In this document: in pieces, positions 1 through 5,064 of the stretch
How positions within the stretch are numbered: the first letter of the stretch is position 1
How the letters are laid out: each line of letters starts with the position of its first letter
Origin: Patescibacteria group bacterium
GTDB taxonomy: Bacteria; Patescibacteria; Paceibacteria; UBA6257; 2-01-FULL-56-20
Direction of reading: 5' to 3'
Length of the DNA: 6,992 nt
Assembly (NCBI GenBank): GCA_023484365.1
Contig: JAMDBA010000038.1
Location: forward strand, 1-6,992
The notes under the pieces: generated by a model
Seen by the model: the letters and a program-made list of their open reading frames with translations, nothing else
What the model was told of the DNA's origin: nothing
The model's database searches: none
Made by a program: the position numbers and the translations under genes

Positions 1-20
1 TGTTTTTTAAAAGCAAGCCT

Positions 21-365
21 CTATTTTGTCGGAGCAGAAAGTGTTGACGTCGTCAGACAACCTCCCGCAACTCCATACCACGCCTCGGGATTGATGCCGC
101 GCATCATATAAACACCATTCGGCCGATAAAGATCGTAAGAAACCTTGAGTTCGCCTATTTTTATCCCGACCCACAAAACAGTCAAAAGTATAATTAGGCA
201 AACAATTATTTTAAGAATAATGAACTTGCCCATATGGCCGCAGTGCCACCCTCCGCCCATCGCACACATAGGGCAGTGGCCGTGCGCGTGCCAATGCTTC
301 ATGCATTCTTCGCATTTACCATTATCAGAATCGCTCATTCCCATTTTTTTATCTTCGTTTTCCAT
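21..365 (-). CDS. Short single-pass membrane protein with Cys/His/Met-rich N-terminal head
   Basis: The 114-residue product is not recognised as a named family. Residues 1-17 are acidic and polar. Residues 18-44 are packed with possible metal ligands: Cys18, Cys21, Cys31, Cys34 and Cys42, plus His24, 26, 28, 30, 41 and 44 and several Met. The CX2C-X9-CX2C spacing of the first four cysteines resembles a compact zinc ribbon, and the alternating His residues and Met suggest possible Cu or Zn binding. One hydrophobic helix spans about residues 47-70. A roughly 44-residue tail follows, probably extracytoplasmic, with Cys103. No signal peptide precedes the cysteine head, so the head is probably cytoplasmic; this is inferred. 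The first ATG is used; Met8 and Met10 are possible later starts because none has an SD. An extended -10 lies about 40 bases upstream. The coding call is well supported; metal binding is inference. Confidence 0.72.
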   Translation of the reverse strand: MENEDKKMGMSDSDNGKCEECMKHWHAHGHCPMCAMGGGWHCGHMGKFIILKIIVCLIILLTVLWVGIKIGELKVSYDLYRPNGVYMMRGINPEAWYGVAGGCLTTSTLSAPTK

Positions 366-403
366 AATTATTTTAATAAATTGATTAAACGACCTTTTGA
401 TTC

Positions 404-412
404 ATTATAACA
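404..412 (-). promoter_or_regulatory. Extended -10 promoter element upstream of the Cys/His-rich membrane protein
   Basis: Reading on the minus strand the sequence is TGTTATAAT, a perfect extended -10 (TGn followed by TATAAT). The predicted transcription start is near 397, giving a leader of about 32 bases before the ATG at 365. No good -35 is seen, which is tolerated by extended -10 promoters. This is the only clear signal in the 366-515 gap, which otherwise holds AT-rich sequence and a weak AT-only inverted repeat. Confidence 0.5.
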
Positions 413-515
413 TTTTGCCTAAAGATTAATAGCTCGGATTCTCTGTTTATTTTTAAACAATAAAAATACTTCTCAATGTTTTAAAGCCTGAAATCTAACG
501 GCGGTTTAATTGCTT

Positions 516-1265
516 TTATCTTTTACCGGCAAGTTCCGCAAAACGAAATATTATTTTTTTTAAATCGAATTCGCGCTTTTTTATAACTTCAATTACTTCG
601 TTATGGCTTAAAAGTTTTTTAGAGATTCCCGCCGCGTAATTGGCGACAACACAAATAGACGCGTAACAAATATTCAGCTCGCGGGCCAAAACAACTTCCG
701 GAGAAGTCGTCATACCCACAACATCGGCTCCTATGATTTTGTAAGCCCTTATTTCGGCCGCGGTTTCGTAGCGCGGCCCTTCGGCAACGGCTATCGCGCC
801 GCCATTTATGCATTTTATTTTGAGATCCGACGCGGCCCTTAGAATGTCTATTCTTAATTTCTCGCAAAAAGGGTTTGTCATATCGGTGTGAACTACCCCA
901 TTTTTTCCGCCCTCAAAAAAAGTTGACGGGCGAATTTTGGTGAAATCTATAAATTGATCAATAACAACAAAATCGCCAACTTTAATTAACTTGCTGATTG
1001 CGCCTACGGCGTTAACGGACAAAATGTCCTTAACCCCAATTTTTTTAAACGCAAAAATATTCGCTCTATAATTTATAAGATGAGGCGGAACGGAATGATT
1101 CTTGCCGTGCCTGTTTAAAAAAGCGATTTTTATCCCTTTGTAATCGCCAACATAAACCTCCACCGCCTTTTTGCTGTAAGGCGTCTTGACTGATTTTTTC
1201 TTAAACGGCAAGCCGAGATCATAAATGCCGCTTCCGCCGATAATTCCTATATTTATATTTTCCAT
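516..1265 (-). CDS. MTAP/MTIP-family purine nucleoside phosphorylase, probably 6-oxopurine specific
   Basis: This enzyme phosphorolyses a purine nucleoside (5'-methylthio-nucleoside or simple nucleoside) to free base and ribose-1-phosphate, in cytosolic purine salvage. The 249-residue protein is full length. Visible family motifs are GGSGIY (10-15, phosphate loop), RH (52-53), PPH and NYRAN (60-69), NAVGA (85-89), EGPRYET (162-168) and GMT-SPE (184-190). At the position where human MTAP has Asp-Tyr-Asp to read the adenine 6-amino group, this protein has Asn209-Tyr210-Ala211 followed by AG. That matches 6-oxopurine enzymes and the VVNPAAG segment of Pseudomonas methylthioinosine phosphorylase, as remembered from the family. 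Its ATG directly abuts the TAA of the upstream membrane gene (TAAATG), with no strong SD, so translation is probably coupled. Family call is near certain; substrate preference is inferred. No convincing terminator follows. Confidence 0.93.
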   Translation of the reverse strand: MENINIGIIGGSGIYDLGLPFKKKSVKTPYSKKAVEVYVGDYKGIKIAFLNRHGKNHSVPPHLINYRANIFAFKKIGVKDILSVNAVGAISKLIKVGDFVVIDQFIDFTKIRPSTFFEGGKNGVVHTDMTNPFCEKLRIDILRAASDLKIKCINGGAIAVAEGPRYETAAEIRAYKIIGADVVGMTTSPEVVLARELNICYASICVVANYAAGISKKLLSHNEVIEVIKKREFDLKKIIFRFAELAGKR

Positions 1266-1730
1266 TTATTTTAAACCTAAAAGACCGATAAGCCCTTTAT
1301 TGCCTTTTTGGGCGCCAAAAAGGATAGTCCCTAATTTTTCCCCCAAAATCAGCCATAATGGATAAATCGCGAAAAGGAATCCCGAAACAAAACTGCTTGC
1401 CGCAGACGGGTTTTTAAAATCGAAATGGAAAATTCCCGAATTTATCATCCAATCTCGCCCCGATTGCGCTCCAACCGCCTGGGAAATCCAGCTAGCAATA
1501 GGCAAATTAAAATATAATCCAACACCAACAATCCAAAATAACGCCATTACTAAAATATTTATAATAATCAATAATCTTCTCCTTAAATAAAAATTTTTAG
1601 CTGATCGGCTGACGGCATAAGCGACCAAAATACCGGCAATGATAAGCAAAAACGGGTCTAATAAAAAACTATCAAAAAGTCCTAATCCGCAAATAGCGGC
1701 GCCTGTAATAATTATTTTTTCTTTTTTCAT
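1266..1730 (-). CDS. Multi-pass membrane protein of unknown function, middle gene of the SDR-phosphorylase operon
   Basis: I do not recognise the family of this 154-residue protein. It shows hydrophobic segments at about residues 6-19, 22-41, 52-76 and 111-131, with a basic loop at 47-52 (YLRRRL), consistent with the positive-inside rule placing that loop in the cytoplasm. A polar stretch at 77-108 is probably extracytoplasmic, and the tail contains a Gly-rich, Lys-containing segment. There are no charged residues in the helices suggesting transport or catalysis. The ATG lies inside the stop of the upstream SDR gene (ATGA, four-base overlap), and its own TAA abuts the start of the phosphorylase gene. 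Three genes so tightly joined are almost certainly one transcript with translational coupling. A functional link to either neighbour is only suggested by this packing. Confidence 0.8.
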   Translation of the reverse strand: MKKEKIIITGAAICGLGLFDSFLLDPFLLIIAGILVAYAVSRSAKNFYLRRRLLIIINILVMALFWIVGVGLYFNLPIASWISQAVGAQSGRDWMINSGIFHFDFKNPSAASSFVSGFLFAIYPLWLILGEKLGTILFGAQKGNKGLIGLLGLK

Positions 1731-2755
1731 ACTAAATTATTTTCCTTAAGCCAGTCTATGGTTTCCGGCATCCCGACGGTAAAATCCGGATAATTAAATT
1801 TAAAACCGAGGTTTTTCAGTTTAGCGTTGCTGAACCGATAATCGTTGTAGCCGTAATCAAGCTCGTCGGCGTCAAAAGGCATACGTTTTGGGAATGCTTT
1901 TTTTGATTTTTTTCGCCAGGAAATAGCAAGTTTTTTTAGCATAATTTTTACCAACCAAACCGGTAAAGGCAGGCCAATCATTTCACGCCTAATTCCGAAA
2001 ATTTCGGCGATATAGCCGAAGACCCGCTCGTGAGTATACCAAGCATCATCACAAACCTGATAAATCTCATCAACCGCATCTTCGCGTTCCGCCAAAAATA
2101 AAGCAGCCCGGCAAACATCTTTGACGTGGACCAAGGGCAGATGGAGCCTGCCGTTATTAAGGTAAAAAAACACATAGCCTTTGCCAATGACGATAGGTAT
2201 GGAAACTATTCCGTATTTGCTCCGCGGACCGTAAATAGGACATGGCCGGATAACCGTATAATCAATTTTGTTTTTTCCGCAAAAATCAACTACTAATTTT
2301 TCCTGCTCCCATTTGGTAATTTGATAAGGATTCTTCGGTCTTATCGGATGGCTTTCGGTAATAGGAGTATATTTAGGAAGCGGATCGCCATATATGTCGC
2401 AAGTGCTCCAATGGACAAATCTTTTAACACCGGCGTTTTTAGCGGCTTCCAGTAAATTTTTAGTCCCTTCAACATTAATCTTCCTCATTTCCTCCAGATT
2501 GGGCAAATAGTCAAAAATAGCGGCGGTGTTAAAAACAATATCTACGCCTTCTAAAACTTTCGGCCAGTCTTTTGCTTGGGTTAAATCGGCAGGAATAAAT
2601 TCCATATTAAGATTTTTAATGTATTTTTTATCCGAACTCTCGCGGCAAGTCCCGCGAATATTATAGCCGTTTTCCAGGAGCAGCTCCGCCATATACGAAC
2701 CGCAGAATCCGCAGGCACCCGTTATTAAAGCTTTTTTATATTTTTTCTCCGGCAT
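1727..2755 (-). CDS. Extended SDR: NAD-dependent epimerase/dehydratase, 3-beta-HSD-like
   Basis: This is a cytosolic NAD(P)-dependent oxidoreductase or nucleotide-sugar epimerase/dehydratase. The 342-residue length is normal for extended SDRs. The Rossmann glycine motif is TGACGFCG (12-19); the usual hydrophobic residue before the last Gly is Cys18. Further motifs are ADL (56-58), NTAA (76-79), a conserved NVEGT (94-98), a WSTCDIYG strand (116-123) carrying the catalytic Ser/Thr, and YQITK (144-148), the catalytic Tyr-x-x-x-Lys. RPCPIYGPR (170-178) and HVKDV (210-214) follow. The C-terminal substrate-binding part has a hydrophobic or basic patch at about 262-290, which could touch the membrane, as in 3-beta-HSD or HpnA-like enzymes. 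The substrate cannot be told from sequence. It is the first gene of a three-gene operon. The ATG has no SD. Its first nine codons and promoter region recur in degraded form beyond the plus-strand gene. Confidence 0.92.
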   Translation of the reverse strand: MPEKKYKKALITGACGFCGSYMAELLLENGYNIRGTCRESSDKKYIKNLNMEFIPADLTQAKDWPKVLEGVDIVFNTAAIFDYLPNLEEMRKINVEGTKNLLEAAKNAGVKRFVHWSTCDIYGDPLPKYTPITESHPIRPKNPYQITKWEQEKLVVDFCGKNKIDYTVIRPCPIYGPRSKYGIVSIPIVIGKGYVFFYLNNGRLHLPLVHVKDVCRAALFLAEREDAVDEIYQVCDDAWYTHERVFGYIAEIFGIRREMIGLPLPVWLVKIMLKKLAISWRKKSKKAFPKRMPFDADELDYGYNDYRFSNAKLKNLGFKFNYPDFTVGMPETIDWLKENNLV

Positions 2756-2792
2756 TTTAGCTTGGATTTAAGCCATATTAATTATAACGCAG
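2729..2792. repeat. Direct repeat copy A: start and promoter region of the SDR gene
   Basis: This copy covers the first nine SDR codons and upstream region. Positions 2729-2749 are identical over 21 bases to 3443-3463, and 2777-2792 match 3488-3503 at 15 of 16 positions. The two start codons align (2753-2755 with 3467-3469). Between the two blocks the sequences differ, with a net 3-base length difference. The orientation is the same, so the pair is a direct repeat around the plus-strand membrane gene. The first block is low in complexity (T runs), but the combination of both blocks at matching spacing and the shared start codon make chance unlikely. Confidence 0.7.
2781..2786 (-). promoter_or_regulatory. 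Candidate -10 box for the SDR operon
   Basis: A perfect TATAAT on the minus strand gives a predicted start near 2774, about 19 bases before the SDR ATG. The -35 region (near 2804-2809, CATCAT) is poor. The box is partly conserved (TATACT) in the degraded repeat copy at 3494-3499, which supports its being part of an ancestral promoter. Confidence 0.42.
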
Positions 2793-2829
2793 TCAGCGGA
2801 AAAATGATGATAGATGCGCCGCCAAAAAA

Positions 2830-2857
2830 TTGACAACTATTTATTGTCAGATATAAT
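2830..2857 (+). promoter_or_regulatory. Consensus sigma70-type promoter of the plus-strand membrane gene
   Basis: A perfect -35 TTGACA (2830-2835) and a perfect -10 TATAAT (2852-2857) are separated by 16 bases. The predicted transcription start is near 2864, giving a leader of about 40 bases with a strong SD. This is by far the best promoter in the window. Confidence 0.85.
2831..2849. promoter_or_regulatory. Inverted repeat overlapping the promoter, candidate operator
   Basis: TGACAA (2831-2836) and TTGTCA (2844-2849) form a perfect 6-bp inverted repeat with a 7-base spacer. It covers the -35 box and most of the spacer. A further GACA at 2861-2864 pairs with TGTC at 2845-2848 across the -10. 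A repressor bound here would block a very strong promoter. The left arm includes part of the TTGACA consensus, so some of the symmetry could be incidental. Confidence 0.35.
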
Positions 2858-2894
2858 ACAGACAGTTATTTAAAATTTAAGTGTTTTTAAAAAC

Positions 2895-2899
2895 GGAGG
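2895..2899 (+). promoter_or_regulatory. Strong Shine-Dalgarno that fixes the start at 2905
   Basis: GGAGG sits 5 bases before the ATG at 2905-2907. The upstream in-frame GTG at 2881 would put the SD inside the coding region and has no SD of its own, so the ATG at 2905 is the better start. Confidence 0.85.
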
Positions 2900-2904
2900 A
2901 AAAA

Positions 2905-3408
2905 ATGAGCAATAGGAAAAAAATTGGTATTATGGTTATAACCGCGCTATGGAGCGCCGTTATAATGGCGGTTATTTTAGGGATAACTTCTCATTACAGG
3001 CCTATTTCCGATTATGCCGTCGGCTTCTCTCCCTGGTGGAATATTCTGATTCTTCCGGTTTATCTGGATTTGATCTTAATCATACCTCTCTTCTCAAGGC
3101 AGACGGACAATAGAATATTTAAATACGGCGAGCTAATATCTGTGGTCGTATATACGGCCGAGCTCATATTCTTCGTCATGTTGATCGCCTTGCCATTATT
3201 TGCACTTCATGCGTCGCCGCCAGTTACTGGACTTGGGCCGATATTAATAACTGCAATTATAGGCACGATCGCCACGGCTATTACAATAGCCCTCCTTATG
3301 ATAATTGCTTACTCTCTCTGGGTTATACTCAGGTGGTCAGCCAAGCAAATATACAATTTTCATGTATGGCTATTAAAAGACGGCAGTGCAAGAAAAGAGT
3401 CTCCTTAA
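2905..3408 (+). CDS. Four-helix membrane protein of unknown function, the only plus-strand gene
   Basis: I do not recognise the family of this 167-residue protein. After a short basic N-terminus (SNRKK) it has hydrophobic segments at about residues 7-28, 44-64, 76-98 and a long one at 111-142, then a basic cytoplasmic-type tail of about 25 residues. One acidic residue (Glu86) and Asp55 fall in or near helices. There is no catalytic motif. The start at 2905 is chosen because of the GGAGG before it; an in-frame GTG at 2881 lacks an SD. It has a near-perfect promoter and a strong terminator of its own, runs opposite to every neighbour, and is flanked by a degraded direct repeat of the SDR gene start. 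All six arginines use AGG or AGA. These traits suggest an independently acquired or inserted cassette, but its job is unknown. Confidence 0.85.
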   Translation: MSNRKKIGIMVITALWSAVIMAVILGITSHYRPISDYAVGFSPWWNILILPVYLDLILIIPLFSRQTDNRIFKYGELISVVVYTAELIFFVMLIALPLFALHASPPVTGLGPILITAIIGTIATAITIALLMIIAYSLWVILRWSAKQIYNFHVWLLKDGSARKESP

Positions 3409-3422
3409 GCAAAAAAGCAGCG

Positions 3423-3451
3423 AAGCTCCGGATTTCTTCCGGAGCTTTTTT
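3423..3451 (+). terminator. Rho-independent terminator of the plus-strand membrane gene
   Basis: A 10-bp stem (AAGCTCCGGA at 3423-3432 with TCCGGAGCTT at 3438-3447) has a 5-base loop and runs into a T tract (3446-3451), followed by further T-rich sequence. It starts 14 bases after the stop. The T tract coincides with the lysine codons of the degraded SDR-start copy on the other strand. Confidence 0.9.
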
Positions 3452-3503
3452 ATATTTTTTCTCGGTCATTAAAAGGTTTTATTTCTTATTAAGTATAACG
3501 CAG
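3443..3503. repeat. Direct repeat copy B: degraded copy of the SDR gene start and promoter
   Basis: Read on the minus strand this segment has an ATG at 3469 followed by codons for MTEKKYKKA, against MPEKKYKKA at the start of the intact SDR. After that, homology stops at the terminator hairpin. The frame continues for only about 46 codons, antisense into the membrane gene, so it is not a plausible gene. Upstream, TATACT (3499-3494) corresponds to the SDR TATAAT box, and the CTGCGTTATA stretch is shared. Homology ends at 3503. It is either a remnant of a duplicated SDR gene or the trace of an insertion that duplicated this segment. Confidence 0.65.
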
Positions 3504-3508
3504 CAATC

Positions 3509-3555
3509 ATAAATTTAACAAAAAAATAAAGACGCCCCGTTAGTTGGGGCGTCTT
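3509..3555 (-). terminator. Rho-independent terminator of the soluble orphan gene
   Basis: On the minus strand, a 10-bp stem (AAGACGCCCC at 3555-3546, pairing with 3538-3529) and a 7-base loop are followed by a T-rich run (TTTATTTTTTTG). It begins 5 bases after the stop codon of the gene ending at 3561. Together with the facing terminator at 3423-3451 it insulates two convergent genes. Confidence 0.88.
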
Positions 3556-3560
3556 AACGC

Positions 3561-4088
3561 CTATAATCCTAATTTATCAAAAAGATTGGCGACGCTACCG
3601 TTATAAGAATCCATCTTGATGTGAGAGCCCTTGCCGTTGAAATTATAAATTGAGACGCCATCAACACGCCAGTCTCCCGACTCAATAAGAAATAAACGAC
3701 GCTCGAGGCTGCCCTTATAATTCATTATTCTTTCTAATTTGTTGAGTCCGCCATAAATATTGCCATAAAAATGCATCTCTAAAACTACCTTGCCGGCATC
3801 AGAATTCCACCCCCATTGAAAGCGAACAAATTTAGACATACTTAAGCGGCAAATGCCGTTAGCATAAATGCTGTTAGTGATTATGCCAACAAAATTAATC
3901 GGAGAACTCTCTCTCATAAAAACATTATTTAACGCGCTTTCTTTGTGAGATATTTCTGCGTTCGCATCAATTACACCGCCCAACACTTCGGGTGTTGATG
4001 GAATTAATTTGTGTTCCCAAAGCGTTGAAATGATCCTCTTAAATGATTTATCAATATTATTAACGCGCGCAATGCCATTTTCAGACAT
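3561..4088 (-). CDS. Soluble orphan protein of unknown function
   Basis: This 175-residue protein matches no family I recognise. It has no membrane segment or signal peptide and looks globular: a helical N-terminus (about 1-55), then a probable beta-rich part with alternating polar and aromatic residues (FVRFQWGWNSD at about 87-97, LEMHFYGNIYGG at about 103-114, WRVDGVSIYNFNG at about 140-152). The composition is low in Cys (one residue) and rich in Asn, Ser and Gly. The ATG has a strong SD (AAGGAGA) 5 bases upstream, a recognisable promoter and a strong terminator, so it is probably a single-gene transcript. The lack of recognisable homology, together with its clear signals next to the plus-strand cassette, may indicate an accessory gene. 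It is a confident coding call with no function assigned. Confidence 0.8.
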   Translation of the reverse strand: MSENGIARVNNIDKSFKRIISTLWEHKLIPSTPEVLGGVIDANAEISHKESALNNVFMRESSPINFVGIITNSIYANGICRLSMSKFVRFQWGWNSDAGKVVLEMHFYGNIYGGLNKLERIMNYKGSLERRLFLIESGDWRVDGVSIYNFNGKGSHIKMDSYNGSVANLFDKLGL

Positions 4089-4092
4089 TAAA

Positions 4093-4099
4093 TCTCCTT
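4093..4099 (-). promoter_or_regulatory. Strong Shine-Dalgarno of the soluble orphan gene
   Basis: AAGGAGA on the minus strand lies with its GGAG 5 bases before the ATG at 4088. It supports this start and stands out because most minus-strand genes here lack an SD. Confidence 0.8.
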
Positions 4100-4123
4100 G
4101 TTTGGTTTTAAATTGCTGAATTA

Positions 4124-4152
4124 ATAATAATAAACTACAAAATAAGACTCAA
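4124..4152 (-). promoter_or_regulatory. Candidate sigma70-type promoter of the soluble orphan gene
   Basis: On the minus strand, TTGAGT (4152-4147) and TATTAT (4129-4124) are separated by 17 bases. The predicted start is near 4117, leaving a leader of about 29 bases that contains the SD. The -35 matches consensus at 4 of 6 positions and the -10 at 5 of 6. Confidence 0.55.
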
Positions 4153-4165
4153 GGGGCAAAAGTAT

Positions 4166-4699
4166 TTACTCCGCGAGAGGGTAAATAATCTTGCCTTTTT
4201 TAACCCTCGCGAAAGAAGTCATTTTATGTTTATAAAAATTTTTAGCCGACATAATATGGAAGACATCCCATTTCTTTTTAGTTAAGGCGTCGGCGATTAA
4301 CGATCGATGGCAACGCCAAGGCAAGGCCTCAGCGCACATAATGGCGGTTCTCTTTTTAACAGCTATTTTTTGAAGGTTTTTTAAACCAGACTCAAAATCA
4401 GAAGTTTGCATATAATCTGCGTAGCCGCGGAACGATTTGTTTTTCCAGCCCATATTAACTGAATTTTTAAGCGAATGCCTTAACCCGCCCAGTTCTTTTA
4501 TTCTTTTATAAGTTATATCCGCTTTTTTAAGCCGATATTTAAGCATCGCTTCGTTAAACTGCGGATTATGCCGCGATCTTGGTATCGTTCTGACGTCAAC
4601 CAGTTCCTTAACGCCATAATTTATCAGCATATTTAAAAACTCCTTCATTTTCCTTGTGGAATGACCGATGGTGTAAACAACAGGATTTTTTAGCTTCAT
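4166..4699 (-). CDS. DUF488 family protein
   Basis: The 177-residue protein is a full-length member of the DUF488 family (PF04343), whose biochemical role is not established. Hallmarks are YTIGHS (9-14), LVDVR (33-37), SRHNPQF (42-48), LGG (70-72), a conserved FRGYADYM (90-97), MCAE (121-124) and CHRSLIA (130-136), ending in the typical G-K-I-x-YP tail (169-174). The conserved Cys122, Glu124, Cys130, His131 and Arg132 cluster suggests a catalytic or metal or nucleic-acid site, but this is not proven for the family. It is predicted cytosolic and is rich in Lys and Arg. It begins just after a strong terminator, so it needs its own promoter. A TATAAT lies exactly 6 bases before the ATG, predicting a leaderless transcript. 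No terminator follows before the next gene, so some read-through into the orphan gene is likely. Confidence 0.92.
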   Translation of the reverse strand: MKLKNPVVYTIGHSTRKMKEFLNMLINYGVKELVDVRTIPRSRHNPQFNEAMLKYRLKKADITYKRIKELGGLRHSLKNSVNMGWKNKSFRGYADYMQTSDFESGLKNLQKIAVKKRTAIMCAEALPWRCHRSLIADALTKKKWDVFHIMSAKNFYKHKMTSFARVKKGKIIYPLAE

Positions 4700-4705
4700 A
4701 ATTAA

Positions 4706-4711
4706 ATTATA
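4706..4711 (-). promoter_or_regulatory. -10 box predicting a leaderless DUF488 transcript
   Basis: TATAAT on the minus strand ends at 4706; with the usual spacing the transcript starts at 4699, the A of the ATG. No SD is possible in such a short leader. The -35 region falls in the upstream terminator hairpin and has no good match. Confidence 0.5.
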
Positions 4712-4725
4712 TTCTCTTCGCCTAC

Positions 4726-4748
4726 AAAAATCCCCGCTTTCGCGGGGA
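4726..4748 (-). terminator. Rho-independent terminator after the YtxH-like gene
   Basis: On the minus strand a 7-bp stem (TCCCCGC at 4748-4742 with GCGGGGA at 4737-4731) is closed by a GAAA tetraloop and followed by TTTTTG. It starts 9 bases after the stop at 4758 and separates the envelope gene pair from the DUF488 gene. Confidence 0.88.
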
Positions 4749-4757
4749 ACTTTGTTT

Positions 4758-5063
4758 TTAAGCGTGCTTAGATATATGCCTCCAGAGATTTTGAGCTTCC
4801 TTGCTCAATGTTTTCCTCTCGGGCTCTGACATTTTTTTGGCTTTGGCGTAATTATCCGCCGCTTTTGCGATAAAAATTTTAAAATCTTTTTCGCCGACCT
4901 CGCGCATCTTCTTCAGTTTTGGAGCAACTTCGGCATAAAACTTGGCGTATTTCTTTTTGGCGTCCTTCTGAAACTTCTTGCCTTCTTCCGGAGCCATCAT
5001 TAGGCCGGCCGCCACCCCCAGAACTGCGCCGATAAGAGCTCCTTTTAAAAACCTTTTTGCCAT
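4758..5063 (-). CDS. YtxH-like membrane-anchored protein
   Basis: The 101-residue protein begins with a basic stretch and a Gly/Ala-rich hydrophobic helix (residues 7-24, GALIGAVLGVAAG then LMMAPEEGKK), the hallmark of the YtxH family: a small-residue helix followed by an A-P-x-x-G-K/R motif. The rest (about 28-98) is highly charged, Lys- and Glu-rich and predicted helical or coiled. Family members are single-pass or membrane-associated envelope or stress proteins of unknown molecular role. It starts 1 base after the stop of the DUF948-like gene, with no SD, so the pair is probably cotranscribed and coupled. In Bacillus subtilis the YtxH gene likewise lies beside ytxG, a DUF948 gene, which supports the pairing. 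A strong terminator follows. The family call is confident; the function is not known. Confidence 0.88.
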   Translation of the reverse strand: MAKRFLKGALIGAVLGVAAGLMMAPEEGKKFQKDAKKKYAKFYAEVAPKLKKMREVGEKDFKIFIAKAADNYAKAKKMSEPERKTLSKEAQNLWRHISKHA

Positions 5064-5064
5064 T

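Noticed and set aside
145..384. Plus-strand open frame antisense to the Cys/His-rich membrane protein
   Set aside because: No SD or promoter, and it runs opposite to a better-supported frame with a clear membrane helix and an upstream extended -10.
445..475. AT-only inverted repeat (TATTTTTA with TAAAAATA on the minus strand) as terminator of the phosphorylase operon
   Set aside because: The stem has no G-C pair and no following T run; in such AT-rich sequence it is probably chance.
619..867. Open frame inside the phosphorylase gene
   Set aside because: It is an out-of-frame shadow on the same strand with an Arg/Cys-rich, low-plausibility translation. The phosphorylase frame has unmistakable family motifs.
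1978..2187. Open frame inside the SDR gene
   Set aside because: An out-of-frame shadow of a well-conserved SDR sequence; no initiation signals.
2881..2904. In-frame GTG at 2881 as start of the plus-strand membrane gene
   Set aside because: It lacks an SD, lies about 17 bases from the predicted +1, and would place the strong GGAGG inside the coding region. The ATG at 2905 fits better.
3331..3469. About 46-codon minus-strand frame starting MTEKKYKKA
   Set aside because: Only the first nine codons resemble the SDR. The rest runs through a terminator hairpin and antisense to the membrane gene, so it is treated as a relic and not a gene.
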